A stretch of 34,976 nucleotides of DNA, taken from RGIG5270 sp045538635. Lineage in GTDB: Bacteria; Verrucomicrobiota; Lentisphaeria; Victivallales; Victivallaceae. The position numbers and the translations under genes were made by a program. The stretch is taken from positions 1 through 34,976 of the forward strand of contig JAZSRU010000067.1 of NCBI GenBank assembly GCA_045538635.1, in the 5' to 3' direction. This document shows, piece after piece, positions 24,811 through 32,563 of this stretch. The notes beneath the pieces were generated by a model that saw nothing but the letters and a program-made list of their open reading frames with translations, searched no databases and had not been told where the DNA came from. Each line of letters starts with the position of its first letter. Position 1 is the first letter of the stretch.

Positions 24811-25602
24811 TTATTTTATTTCAATTTTTCTGCATACAGGTTCAATCGCGGAAGCCTTGCCGGTATTATAATCATAAGTTACCAGCGCGCCGTCAAGTCT
24901 GATGCATCCTGTTTCCACCACGGTCAACCGGTTCGGCATACCGACAGTAAATTTGAAAACGACATCTTCCACGGCCCGACCGAGAACGGAAGTATCGGCA
25001 CCGGTCATACCGGCATCAGCCATAAAAGCACATCCACCCGGACGCACCAGTGCATCATTGGTCTGCACATGAGTATGAGTTCCGACAACTGCAGTAACCC
25101 TGCCGTCAAGGAAATAACTCATGGCAATTTTTTCACTGGTTGCCTCTGCATGAAAATCCACAAACACAGTTTTTACTGACGGCGGCAGAGAATTGAGAAT
25201 ATTGTCCACTGTTTCAAATGGACAATATGCAGAATCCCGCATAAAAACCTTACCCAGAAGATTAATTACTGCGATCTCGCCGCCGGCAGGATTACGGAAA
25301 ACTCCATAACCTCTGCCCGGTTGTTTTCTGCCCAGATTGGCAGGCCGGATTATATTCGGAACAGAATCAATATCGACATCAAAACCTTTCTGATCCCAAA
25401 TATGATCCCCGCCGGTGAAAACATCCACGACATCCGACATTTCAGCCAGACAGCGTTTAGTCATACCGTTGCCTGCGGCACAATTTTCTGCATTGGCAAT
25501 GACGAAAGATGCACCTAATTCGCGGCGCAATTCAGGCACGAGTTCGCAAACCGCCCTGCGACCTCCGCTGCCGACAATATCACCGATAAAAAGCAGTTTC
25601 AT
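24811..25602 (-). CDS. ymdB: YmdB-family metallophosphoesterase (2',3'-cyclic nucleotide phosphodiesterase)
   Basis: The 263-residue protein matches the YmdB family throughout: MKLLFIGDIVGSGGRRA (metal Asp), FVIANAENCAAGNGMT (Asn/Glu site), FTGGDHIWD, IRPANLG, GRGYGVF, VDFHAEATSEK, VVGTHTHVQTND and FMADAGMTG. The Bacillus member acts on 2',3'-cyclic nucleotides and influences biofilm versus motility choice. In Firmicutes it often follows rny; here it sits between fabZ and a HIT hydrolase. Confidence 0.9.
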   Translation of the reverse strand: MKLLFIGDIVGSGGRRAVCELVPELRRELGASFVIANAENCAAGNGMTKRCLAEMSDVVDVFTGGDHIWDQKGFDVDIDSVPNIIRPANLGRKQPGRGYGVFRNPAGGEIAVINLLGKVFMRDSAYCPFETVDNILNSLPPSVKTVFVDFHAEATSEKIAMSYFLDGRVTAVVGTHTHVQTNDALVRPGGCAFMADAGMTGADTSVLGRAVEDVVFKFTVGMPNRLTVVETGCIRLDGALVTYDYNTGKASAIEPVCRKIEIK

Positions 25603-25608
25603 CTACGC

Positions 25609-26538
25609 TTATTTCTCCGGATCGACAATTGCAAACATCAGATCAATCTCAAAAACGACCTTGTCTTCAACCTTCATCACGCCATGACCTTTGCCGAAGC
25701 GTGAGCTTTTGCCGGTGGGCAGGCTGAGCTCGCAAATAAGTTGATCGCCGGGATAAACAGGAGCAAAAGATTCTGCCTTGTCAATAGTCATGAAATAACC
25801 GAGTTTACCGGCATTTTCCGGACGGGACAGAACAAATGCACATCCTGCCTGTGCCATGATTTCACAGAGGATTGACTCCGGCATAACCACATAATCATCG
25901 GGACAGCCCTGGAAAATCTCCTCATTGATTGAAAGATTTTTGATTGCGATCAATTTGCTGTTATCTTCCACTTTGACAACATTATCAACCAGCAGGAACG
26001 GATAACGGTGCGGAATCAGAGCCTGTATTTTCTGGGTATCCATCAAAGTTTCAGCGCATTTATCATATTCTGTAAACAGTTTCGGCATGGTATTGGGCAT
26101 GATTTTCTGACGGATAGCGAGAGTGACAGTTGCCTCACAGGTAACGCCGTTTTTATTTGATGTACGGCATTTAACAACAGCTTCTGATGTTTCAACGGAA
26201 ACAAGATCAGCCTCAACCAAAATACGGTCGCCGGGAGTAACGGGGTTGCGGAATTTAACTTTTTCCACCTTGCGCATGTAAATATTCTGTGATTTGACAG
26301 GAGTCAGACTCTCAACGACCAGAAGTTCAGCAAGCTGTTTCATAGTTTCTACCTGCAGAACGCCGGGCATGATCGGCTGCACCGGAAAATGTCCCTGAAA
26401 GAAAAGCTCATTCATAGTAACATTTTTGACTGCGATGGCGCGGCTTTCATTTTCCAGACAGACTCGATCGAGCATCAGCATGGGATAGCGATACGGGAGA
26501 AGTTGTCGGATTTCTTTGATATTCAATACTTTACTCAT
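25609..26538 (-). CDS. fabZ: tandem FabZ-like (3R)-hydroxyacyl-ACP dehydratase with a degenerate second domain
   Basis: The 309-residue protein contains two hot-dog domains of the FabZ type. Domain 1 (about 1-148) has LLPYRYPMLMLDRV and the active-site block GHFPVQPIMPGVLQVETMKQ with His50 and Glu64. Domain 2 (about 166-309) has LIPHRYPFLLVDNV, but the matching block reads GCPDDYVVMPESILCEIMAQAG: the histidine is replaced (Cys212) while Glu226 remains. The second domain is therefore probably not an active dehydratase by itself and may be structural, since FabZ works as dimers of hot-dog folds. It follows lpxC by 20 bases, as fabZ does in many Gram-negatives where the two compete for hydroxyacyl-ACP products. 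Confidence 0.88.
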   Translation of the reverse strand: MSKVLNIKEIRQLLPYRYPMLMLDRVCLENESRAIAVKNVTMNELFFQGHFPVQPIMPGVLQVETMKQLAELLVVESLTPVKSQNIYMRKVEKVKFRNPVTPGDRILVEADLVSVETSEAVVKCRTSNKNGVTCEATVTLAIRQKIMPNTMPKLFTEYDKCAETLMDTQKIQALIPHRYPFLLVDNVVKVEDNSKLIAIKNLSINEEIFQGCPDDYVVMPESILCEIMAQAGCAFVLSRPENAGKLGYFMTIDKAESFAPVYPGDQLICELSLPTGKSSRFGKGHGVMKVEDKVVFEIDLMFAIVDPEK

Positions 26539-26558
26539 AATAAGCTCCTGTTTTTATG

Positions 26559-27413
26559 TTAATTTTGTTCTTTTAATTGCATTTGCATCATATTGGCGAG
26601 TTTGACATTGAAAAAATGTCCGGGTTTGATAGCGATGACATCTGCTTTGACACGGCGTCCGCAAAGATAGAGATCTCCGATGAGGTCAAGTATTTTGTGT
26701 CTGACGATCTCATTCTGGAAACGGAGTTCATCTTTGCAGATTATGGCTCCATTGTGCAGAATTGCCGCTGCATCCAGACTGCCGCCTTTGCACAAGCCCA
26801 TCCCTATAAGCTGATGCAGATCGGAGTAATTGACAAAAGTACGAGCTCCGGCGATCTCTTTTTCATAGCTTTCCTGATCCACATCCAGCGAAAAATACTG
26901 CGGGTCAAACGGACATCCGGCAAAAGATGCAGTACATGCAACATGCAGTTTATCTCCGGGAAAAATCCCGATATGAGTATCTTCATGGCGGACATAAAAC
27001 GGCACTTTCACTTCATAATAAAGAGCTTCTGCATCCTGTTCAACCACAGTTGCCTCTTTGATCATATTGAAAAATCCGTTTGCACTGCCGTCAAGGATCG
27101 GAGGTTCAGTGCCGTCCATATCCACGATACAGTTGTCAACACCGAAAACATGCAATGCGGACATGATGTGTTCGATCGTGTAAACTGCACATTTTTCATT
27201 GCCGATAGTAGTCCCCCTGCGGGCATCGACTACATTTGAAGCCAATGCACGCACCTCAGGTTTGCCCGCCAGATCGATGCGGCGGAAAATGATTCCCGTA
27301 TTTTCGGGAGCAGGATTCAATGTCAATGTGGCGCGCACTCCGGTATGAAGCGCGATCCCGTTGATAGAAACCTTTTTGGCGATTGTCTGTTGTCTTTCCA
27401 TAAATTTTTCCAT
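26559..27413 (-). CDS. lpxC: UDP-3-O-acyl-N-acetylglucosamine deacetylase
   Basis: The 284-residue zinc enzyme carries out the committed step of lipid A synthesis. It shows GIALHTGVRATLTLNPAPENTGI, TIEHIMSALHVFGVDN (zinc His), DGSANGFF, ARTF (in GARTFVNY), LRFQNEIVRHKILDLIGDLYLCGRR (zinc His and Asp) and IKPGHFFNVKLANMM (catalytic His). It is not fused to FabZ, unlike in Bacteroidota. An in-frame ATG four codons later is an alternative start; neither has a strong Shine-Dalgarno sequence. It is the first gene of an eleven-gene run and is divergent from miaA. Confidence 0.95.
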   Translation of the reverse strand: MEKFMERQQTIAKKVSINGIALHTGVRATLTLNPAPENTGIIFRRIDLAGKPEVRALASNVVDARRGTTIGNEKCAVYTIEHIMSALHVFGVDNCIVDMDGTEPPILDGSANGFFNMIKEATVVEQDAEALYYEVKVPFYVRHEDTHIGIFPGDKLHVACTASFAGCPFDPQYFSLDVDQESYEKEIAGARTFVNYSDLHQLIGMGLCKGGSLDAAAILHNGAIICKDELRFQNEIVRHKILDLIGDLYLCGRRVKADVIAIKPGHFFNVKLANMMQMQLKEQN

Positions 27414-27441
27414 ATTTCACGTCATTTTATGACTTTTTGAA

Positions 27442-27495
27442 TTGCAAAATGATAATTCACCGTTATAATATATAACGGAATCTTTTCAAATGCAA
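27442..27495. promoter_or_regulatory. overlapping divergent promoters of lpxC and miaA with palindromic -10 region
   Basis: For miaA (plus): TTGCAA at 27442-27447, 16 bases, TATAAT at 27464-27469. For lpxC (minus): TTGCAT (27490-27495), 17 bases, TATATT (27467-27472). The two -10 boxes overlap on opposite strands within a perfect inverted repeat with arms CCGTTATA (27460-27467) and TATAACGG (27471-27478). The expected start sites are only about 16 bases apart and point away from each other. Confidence 0.5.
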
Positions 27496-27512
27496 AAATT
27501 ATTCAAAATTTT

Positions 27513-28490
27513 ATGAAAAAAAATATCAAACTTATTGCAGTCACCGGTCCGACCGCCACCGGCAAAACCGCATTGGCGGTCAAACTGGCACAATTTTTCA
27601 ACGGCGAGATAATCAGCCTTGATTCACGCCAGCTTTACCGCTTCATGGATATCGGCAGCGGCAAAGACATCGAAGAATATGCCGGTGTCCCGTATCACCT
27701 TATTGACATTGCCCACCCGAACGAAACCGTTGATCTGGCACAGGTACTCAAAATGATTCAGGATGCCATCATTGACATCAGCAGCAGAAACAAAACTGTT
27801 TTTCTCTGCGGCGGCACAGCTCTTTATCTCGAAAGTCTGCTGAAAAGGCGCACTCTTGAATTTTACGAACCGGACATGGAACTCCGTAACGAATTGGATA
27901 AATTATCTCTTGACGAACTTGCCAATCTTATTTCTTCAGAATTTCCCTCTGCATGGGCAGAACTCAATGCTGATGACCGCCGCAACCCGCTGCGGATAAA
28001 GCGAAAAATAGAAAGCGCAATGAAAAATTCAGCTCATTCCGCCGTGCCGGCACTGCCGCCGTGGCCGGATTTTGATATTATGACTCTCGGAGTTTATTTT
28101 CCGCGCGAACAGGTGCGTGTAAACATTCTCCGCCGTCTGGACATCCGCTTTGACTGCGGCATGATTGATGAAATCAAACAAATTCACGAACAGGAAAATG
28201 TTTCCTGGGAAAAACTTGAACGGTTCGGACTCGAATATCGCGAAATATCCCGCTTTCTGCAGGGAAAATGTACTGAAAACGAGATGCGCACGGAACTTTT
28301 GAATAAAATACGGCAGTTCGCCAAACGGCAGGATATTTTCTTCCGTAAAATCGAACGGGAAAATTTTCCGATCCATTGGCTCGATGCCCGCGAAAATATC
28401 GTTGAAAATGCAAAAAAATTGATTACTCTGTTCCTTGCAGACAACCCATTGCCGGAACCGGATTTCAAACTGTCAGATATCAAAAATTAA
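27513..28490 (+). CDS. miaA: tRNA dimethylallyltransferase
   Basis: The 325-residue enzyme transfers the isopentenyl group to A37 of tRNAs that read U-starting codons. It has the P-loop VTGPTATGKTALAVKLA (residues 9-25), ISLDSRQLYRFMDIGSGK (substrate site; most family members read DSMQVYRGMDIGTAK), PYHLIDI, LCGGTALYLESLL, the lysine/arginine-rich RIKRKIESAM, and the C-terminal LGLEYREISRFLQGK. It is a monocistronic unit divergent from lpxC; its 3' end faces the MFS gene across a MITE. Confidence 0.93.
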   Translation: MKKNIKLIAVTGPTATGKTALAVKLAQFFNGEIISLDSRQLYRFMDIGSGKDIEEYAGVPYHLIDIAHPNETVDLAQVLKMIQDAIIDISSRNKTVFLCGGTALYLESLLKRRTLEFYEPDMELRNELDKLSLDELANLISSEFPSAWAELNADDRRNPLRIKRKIESAMKNSAHSAVPALPPWPDFDIMTLGVYFPREQVRVNILRRLDIRFDCGMIDEIKQIHEQENVSWEKLERFGLEYREISRFLQGKCTENEMRTELLNKIRQFAKRQDIFFRKIERENFPIHWLDARENIVENAKKLITLFLADNPLPEPDFKLSDIKN

Positions 28491-28509
28491 CATTCTTCAG
28501 CAACTGTTT

Positions 28510-28832
28510 TATTCTTGGGCTGTGTACTAAAAGTAGACTGATTTTTTATTGCAAGGGGGCTTGCGCCGCCCCCTTGCAACCCCGGCGGGGGATATCCATC
28601 CCCATTTTGTAACGCTGGCGCGATAGTGTCAGCGGCTGTGTGGTGTCAGGCTATTTTTCGGCGGAATGTTCGTTTTGTCCCTCCTCTTTTTCAAGGAGTG
28701 ACAAATCAAATCTTCCGCCGGATTAGCCACAGTTGGGGTATTACCGCTTTTTTTCTTACGCAAAAAAGCTATACCCCAAACCCCTTAATTTTTTCAAATT
28801 ATCAATCAATGTTTAGTACAGCGCCTATTCTT
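28510..28832. mobile_element. complete MITE-like hairpin element (copy C) with 7-8 base target duplication
   Basis: The element body is 28518-28825, about 308 bases. The left end reads GGCTGTGTACTAAA, and the right end read inward reads GGCGCTGTACTAAA (12 of 14 match). TATTCTT flanks it at 28510-28516 and 28826-28832; the eighth duplicated base appears to have diverged (G versus A). There are three strong internal hairpins: GCAAGGGGGC/GCCCCCTTGC (28551-28577, perfect 10-base stem), GGCGGAA/TTCCGCC (28660-28719, with CTCC/GGAG inside) and GGGGTAT/ATACCCC enclosing GCTTTTTT/AAAAAAGC (28735-28777). It fills the space between the convergent miaA and MFS genes and has no convincing coding sequence. 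Confidence 0.8.
28735..28777. terminator. hairpin that may end miaA and MFS transcripts (inside MITE copy C)
   Basis: The nested stem GGGGTAT (28735-28741) / ATACCCC (28771-28777) with an inner GCTTTTTT (28746-28753) / AAAAAAGC (28762-28769) has T- or A-rich sequence on both strands. It lies between two convergent genes with no other terminator. Function is inferred. Confidence 0.35.
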
Positions 28833-30050
28833 ATATGTTTCCGGCAGCAGCAATGCGCATACAAAACCGCAAAATGCCAGAACTGCAAAAATTCCGAAAA
28901 TGATTCCGTATGCTTCCGGCGGATATTTGACCGCTCCGCTGATCGCTCCATTCTCAAACCGGGAAAAAACCGCTCCGGCAATGTTTCCATATCCGGCAAT
29001 CGCTACGAATGCAAAAAAATTCAGAATTGCGATCGCAAGTCCGGTGTATTCCGCAGGATGCAGTTCCTTTATGACAGTACAATAAATCGAAAAAAGTCCG
29101 GCAGGAATCGCAATCAAAACAAATCCACAGATAATGAATGCAACATGCCAATTCATAAAAAATGCCAATGTACAGATAACTGTACCGGCAAAATGACTCA
29201 ATCCGGCACAAAACATCATGACTTTACGGCGGTTTTTCATCAGTTTCAATACAAAATTGCCGAAAATATTATTGACCGCCACGATCACTGCAAAAACCGT
29301 TACCGCAGTCGATGCGACCAACGGCGGCAATTTGCCGATATCGGTCAGGATTTTATTTCCGGCAGTTGTTGAAATCAGGTAATAAGAGCCGAAAACAACA
29401 GAACTTGCAACAAATATCAGCCATGAATTACGGTTTCTGCACAAGACAAATAAAGGACTCCATGCATCACCTTTTACAACCGGTTTCAAAGTTCCTTTCA
29501 TGAAAATAATCATCGTAAGCAATATCATTACGGATATAACTGCCGGAACAGCCATTGCCGTGCGCCACGAAGTCGCTTTAACCAGTGAGACCATCGGCAG
29601 ATTGCCGGTAACAGGTCCGAAATAAGTAAAAAATAATACCGCGCCCAGAACAAAGGAAAAATTTTTCTCAAAAAGATCAGCCATCAGTTTGGCAAGTCCG
29701 ATAAAGACCGTTCCTGCCCCCAAGCCGGTCAAAGTCCGGGTCGCAACCATCAATTCTGCAGAACTCAAAAACGGAAATATTACGCTCCCCGCCGCAAAAA
29801 CTGCCGCCCCGAAAAGCAATATTCTAACTCCGCCAAATTTTGATGACAACAATCCCAGCGCCAGCTGACTGATTGCATAGGTGTACATGAAACCCGCCCC
29901 CATAGCGGCGAGCATTTTGCCGGAAATACCGAATTCATTCTGCAATTCATCAAAAACAGCATTCGGCACCAGAACCTTATTCATGCTGGTCATGAACATC
30001 AACAGTACACCGGCATAAAAAATAATCAGTTTTTTGCGTGAAACATCCAT
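28806..30050 (-). CDS. major facilitator superfamily transporter; C-terminus and stop supplied by a MITE
   Basis: The 414-residue protein has about 12 hydrophobic helices and the MFS motif A-like segment LLSSKFGGVRILLFG between helices 2 and 3, plus RTLTGLGAGTVF in helix 4. The substrate cannot be named. The open frame extends to 30209 within the antiporter gene, but ATG at 30050, 16 bases after the antiporter stop, starts the typical N-terminal helix. The last codons (CGC TGT ACT AAA CAT TGA) are the terminal repeat of MITE copy C. Without the insertion the frame would read on through the single TATTCTT copy as KNKQLLKNVNF and stop at 28480-28482, overlapping the miaA 3' end. Confidence 0.85.
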   Translation of the reverse strand: MDVSRKKLIIFYAGVLLMFMTSMNKVLVPNAVFDELQNEFGISGKMLAAMGAGFMYTYAISQLALGLLSSKFGGVRILLFGAAVFAAGSVIFPFLSSAELMVATRTLTGLGAGTVFIGLAKLMADLFEKNFSFVLGAVLFFTYFGPVTGNLPMVSLVKATSWRTAMAVPAVISVMILLTMIIFMKGTLKPVVKGDAWSPLFVLCRNRNSWLIFVASSVVFGSYYLISTTAGNKILTDIGKLPPLVASTAVTVFAVIVAVNNIFGNFVLKLMKNRRKVMMFCAGLSHFAGTVICTLAFFMNWHVAFIICGFVLIAIPAGLFSIYCTVIKELHPAEYTGLAIAILNFFAFVAIAGYGNIAGAVFSRFENGAISGAVKYPPEAYGIIFGIFAVLAFCGFVCALLLPETYKNRRCTKH

Positions 30051-30066
30051 TTTTATTTCTGTAAAT

Positions 30067-31731
30067 TCAATTTGACTGCCGAAGCAGTTCTGCATGAACT
30101 TTCTGCCGGATATTACGGACATCCAGCATACCGAGAACTTTTCTGGAATTTGAATTATCCAAAACCGGCATCTGGTCGATTTTGAGCTGAAGCATTTTAT
30201 CATAAACACTCTTTAATGATTCATTCGGTGTAGTTGAGTCAACTACCGGCAGCATAACATCCGCCACCAGCAGCCATTGCCATGAATCACGATCGCCCAT
30301 GATATCTTTCAATGACTCAAAGGTAAGAATACCACAAATATGTTTGTCCTTGTCCAGAACCGGATAAAACAGCGCATCATTGGAGCTGAAATATTCAACT
30401 GCCTTGGCTACCGGCGCTTTCTGTTCGATAGTGATAAGCTTATCATCGATAACATCCATGACATGCATTGTGGCAATAACATCATCTTCGGTGATATTCT
30501 TGCCAGCCTCACCTGAACGCTTGAGCGCGAATTTAACCATGGCAGGACCGCATATCTGCAATATCAATGTCGTTGTAGTAACAACAAAAACCACCATATC
30601 ACCCATAGTCAGATCAACATTATCCGCAACTTTCACACCGCGCAGTTTCTCCGAGGCAATGATCGCCAGACCGATGGCAACACCACCCTGGGCAAAAATA
30701 CCATATCCGAGATATTTGCGTACAGAAGCAGGGCTGCCGGCAACTTTGCCTCCGACATACGAACCTGAAACCTTGCCCAGACTGCGGAAGAATACATACA
30801 AAAATACAATCCCCCACAGCCAGAGCGGCATTTTGCCAAGCGATAAACGCGCTCCGACCAGAACAAAAAACATAACATAAATCGGAATTGAAAAATTGCG
30901 CAAAAGTTTGAAAAGCTGTTCACTGCGGCGCGGAACCACATTGGCAAGCACAAATCCGGCAGTCATTGATGCCAATATCACATCCAGATGCAGCCAGACC
31001 GCACAACCGATAATCAACAATATTACGCCGACTGAAATCGCCGCCGCACGCTCAATCTGATGCAGAAAACGGAAAAACAATGTCAATATTCCGGCAAAAA
31101 CAGCTCCAACTATCAATGAACCGAAAATATGCACCAACACCATCAGAAGTTCATGCATTATCGAGTCGGAAACATTTCCCGAACCGAATATCTGCAAAAT
31201 TCCCGTACTGATACCCCACAAAGTCATCGCCAATGCATCGTCCAATGCAACAACCGCGATAATCGCAGTAGTCATGATACCTTTGGCGCGATATTCCCAG
31301 ATGACATCAATTGTTGACGCAGGGTCGGTTGCTGATGAAATCGCACCGAAAACCAGTCCGACCGCCAATGACGGGATTACCTGATGACAGATTGCATAAA
31401 CAAGCAATCCTGTCGCAATGCCAACCATGAAAAAACAGAACATTCCCTCAAAACAGAGAATGGAAACAAACTGTTTGGCGTATTTTTTGAAAGTTTCTAT
31501 TTTCAACTCGCCGCCGACCAGAAAACCAATGATTCCCAGAGCAAACATATTGAATGTCTGCAAATTGGCAATGTCCTGCTGTGAAATCAAGCCGAAAACA
31601 CTTTCGCCCAGCAGCAGACCGATGATAATATTGCCTACGACCTGCGGAAATTTAAGCCGCTGAAAAATCAATGCACCGATCATGCCGCAGAAAACAGCCA
31701 AGCCGAGAATGACAAGAATATTATTTCCCAT
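30067..31731 (-). CDS. CPA2-type cation:proton antiporter with C-terminal CBS domains
   Basis: The 554-residue protein has about 12 membrane helices with the Na+/H+ exchanger fold (PQVVGNIIIGLLLGESVFG; GAISSATDPASTIDVI, which resembles the TDP ion-site region; ALDDALAM with acidic residues). A cytoplasmic tail follows with two CBS-like units (VATMHVMDVIDDKLITIEQKAPVAKAVEYFSSNDALFYPVLD; VADVMLPVVDSTTPNESLKSVYDKMLQLKIDQMPVLD). No TrkA-N/KefB RCK domain is visible; CBS units often sense adenine nucleotides. ATG at 31731 follows the regulator stop by one base; the 15-codon upstream extension overlaps that gene and lacks hydrophobicity. Confidence 0.88.
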   Translation of the reverse strand: MGNNILVILGLAVFCGMIGALIFQRLKFPQVVGNIIIGLLLGESVFGLISQQDIANLQTFNMFALGIIGFLVGGELKIETFKKYAKQFVSILCFEGMFCFFMVGIATGLLVYAICHQVIPSLAVGLVFGAISSATDPASTIDVIWEYRAKGIMTTAIIAVVALDDALAMTLWGISTGILQIFGSGNVSDSIMHELLMVLVHIFGSLIVGAVFAGILTLFFRFLHQIERAAAISVGVILLIIGCAVWLHLDVILASMTAGFVLANVVPRRSEQLFKLLRNFSIPIYVMFFVLVGARLSLGKMPLWLWGIVFLYVFFRSLGKVSGSYVGGKVAGSPASVRKYLGYGIFAQGGVAIGLAIIASEKLRGVKVADNVDLTMGDMVVFVVTTTTLILQICGPAMVKFALKRSGEAGKNITEDDVIATMHVMDVIDDKLITIEQKAPVAKAVEYFSSNDALFYPVLDKDKHICGILTFESLKDIMGDRDSWQWLLVADVMLPVVDSTTPNESLKSVYDKMLQLKIDQMPVLDNSNSRKVLGMLDVRNIRQKVHAELLRQSN

Positions 31732-31732
31732 T

Positions 31733-32380
31733 TCAACAGACTCCTCCGCACAGCAATGCATAGAGTTCATCCGCATTTCCGCAATTCAAAAGCGCATTGC
31801 GGAAATCATCATTTTTCAATACTGAGCTCAACTGTGACAGAAATTTCAAGTGCTGTGCATGCTGATCTTCGCGGGCAATGATCATGAAAACCAGTTTAAC
31901 CGGTTCAGAATCCAATGATTCATAATCCTCAATTCCATCTTTTACCAATGCCAGAGCAACCGCCATATCCTTGACTGATTTGATACGCACATGCGGGATT
32001 CCGAGATTCAGACCGATACCGGTACTCATCAATTCCTCACGCTCATATATCGCATTGTGAAGTTCGGAAGCATTTTTAACATAAGGTGTTGCTGACAAAA
32101 TATTTATCATTGAATCAAACAGTTCTTTTTTGGAACTTTTCTCCAGAATGACAATGCGTTCTTTTACCAGCAAAGTATCAAGTTTGAGATCAGAAACATC
32201 TTTATGCGGGACTGCAACCATTTTTGACTTGAAAAATTTATCCACATCAGAACGGCGGAAACGCCATGAATCCTCAAGTTTTGCACCTGCAAGTTCTCCG
32301 TTATTCGCCCAATCTTCGACAGTACGCGCAGATACTTTCAAAAATTTTGCGACCTCTTCAATTGTCATCATACTGTTCAT
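31733..32380 (-). CDS. HTH-EIIA fusion regulator (excisionase-type DNA-binding domain + PTS EIIA-2/PtsN-like domain)
   Basis: The 215-residue protein starts with a MerR/excisionase-type winged helix (MMTIEEVAKFLKVSARTVEDWANNGELAGAKLEDSWRFRRSDVDKFF, about 4-50). A PTS EIIA type-2 domain follows (about 64-213), with GIGLNLGIPHVRI holding the phosphorylatable His130 (counted from this start) and AREDQHAQHLKFLSQLSSVL, which is typical of PtsN-like proteins. Comparable HTH-EIIA proteins exist in Chlamydia (second PtsN). It precedes the antiporter by one base, so the pair may couple phosphorelay state to ion transport. ATG at 32380 has AGAGG six bases ahead. No HPr or EI gene is in the window. Confidence 0.87.
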   Translation of the reverse strand: MNSMMTIEEVAKFLKVSARTVEDWANNGELAGAKLEDSWRFRRSDVDKFFKSKMVAVPHKDVSDLKLDTLLVKERIVILEKSSKKELFDSMINILSATPYVKNASELHNAIYEREELMSTGIGLNLGIPHVRIKSVKDMAVALALVKDGIEDYESLDSEPVKLVFMIIAREDQHAQHLKFLSQLSSVLKNDDFRNALLNCGNADELYALLCGGVC

Positions 32381-32429
32381 AGACAACCTCTGTATAAATT
32401 TACAAAATGACTTTTAATTATAACCAATT

Positions 32430-32457
32430 AATATACACGAAAAAAATTTTTTTTCAA
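32430..32457 (-). promoter_or_regulatory. promoter of the HTH-EIIA / antiporter / MFS unit
   Basis: On the minus strand TTGAAA (32452-32457) is followed after 16 bases by TATATT (32430-32435). The leader to the start codon at 32380 is about 45 bases and contains AGAGG near its end. The spacer holds a long A/T tract. Confidence 0.4.
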
Positions 32458-32497
32458 TTATTATTCGCAAAAAAGAACAGCATTAATGTGAAAATAC

Positions 32498-32525
32498 TTG
32501 CTTTTTTTAAAAAAAATGCTATAAG
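32498..32525 (+). promoter_or_regulatory. promoter of the exported phosphoesterase gene
   Basis: TTGCTT (32498-32503), a 16-base A/T-tract spacer and TATAAG (32520-32525). A good ribosome-binding site (AAAGGA) precedes the ATG at 32564. Confidence 0.4.
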
Positions 32526-32563
32526 TAAAATTATCAAAATACAACATCAAAAAGAAAGGAAAT

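Noticed and set aside
28551..28577. Perfect GCAAGGGGGC hairpin as a classic terminator for miaA
   Set aside because: The stem is strong but is followed by CAACCCC rather than a T run, so it is treated as part of the mobile element.
28626..29372. 248-residue open frame on the plus strand
   Set aside because: It begins inside MITE copy C and runs antisense to the MFS transporter gene; its composition is typical of an antisense shadow.
30051..30209. Longer start for the MFS transporter
   Set aside because: It would overlap the antiporter gene by over 140 bases and places a non-hydrophobic stretch before the first helix.
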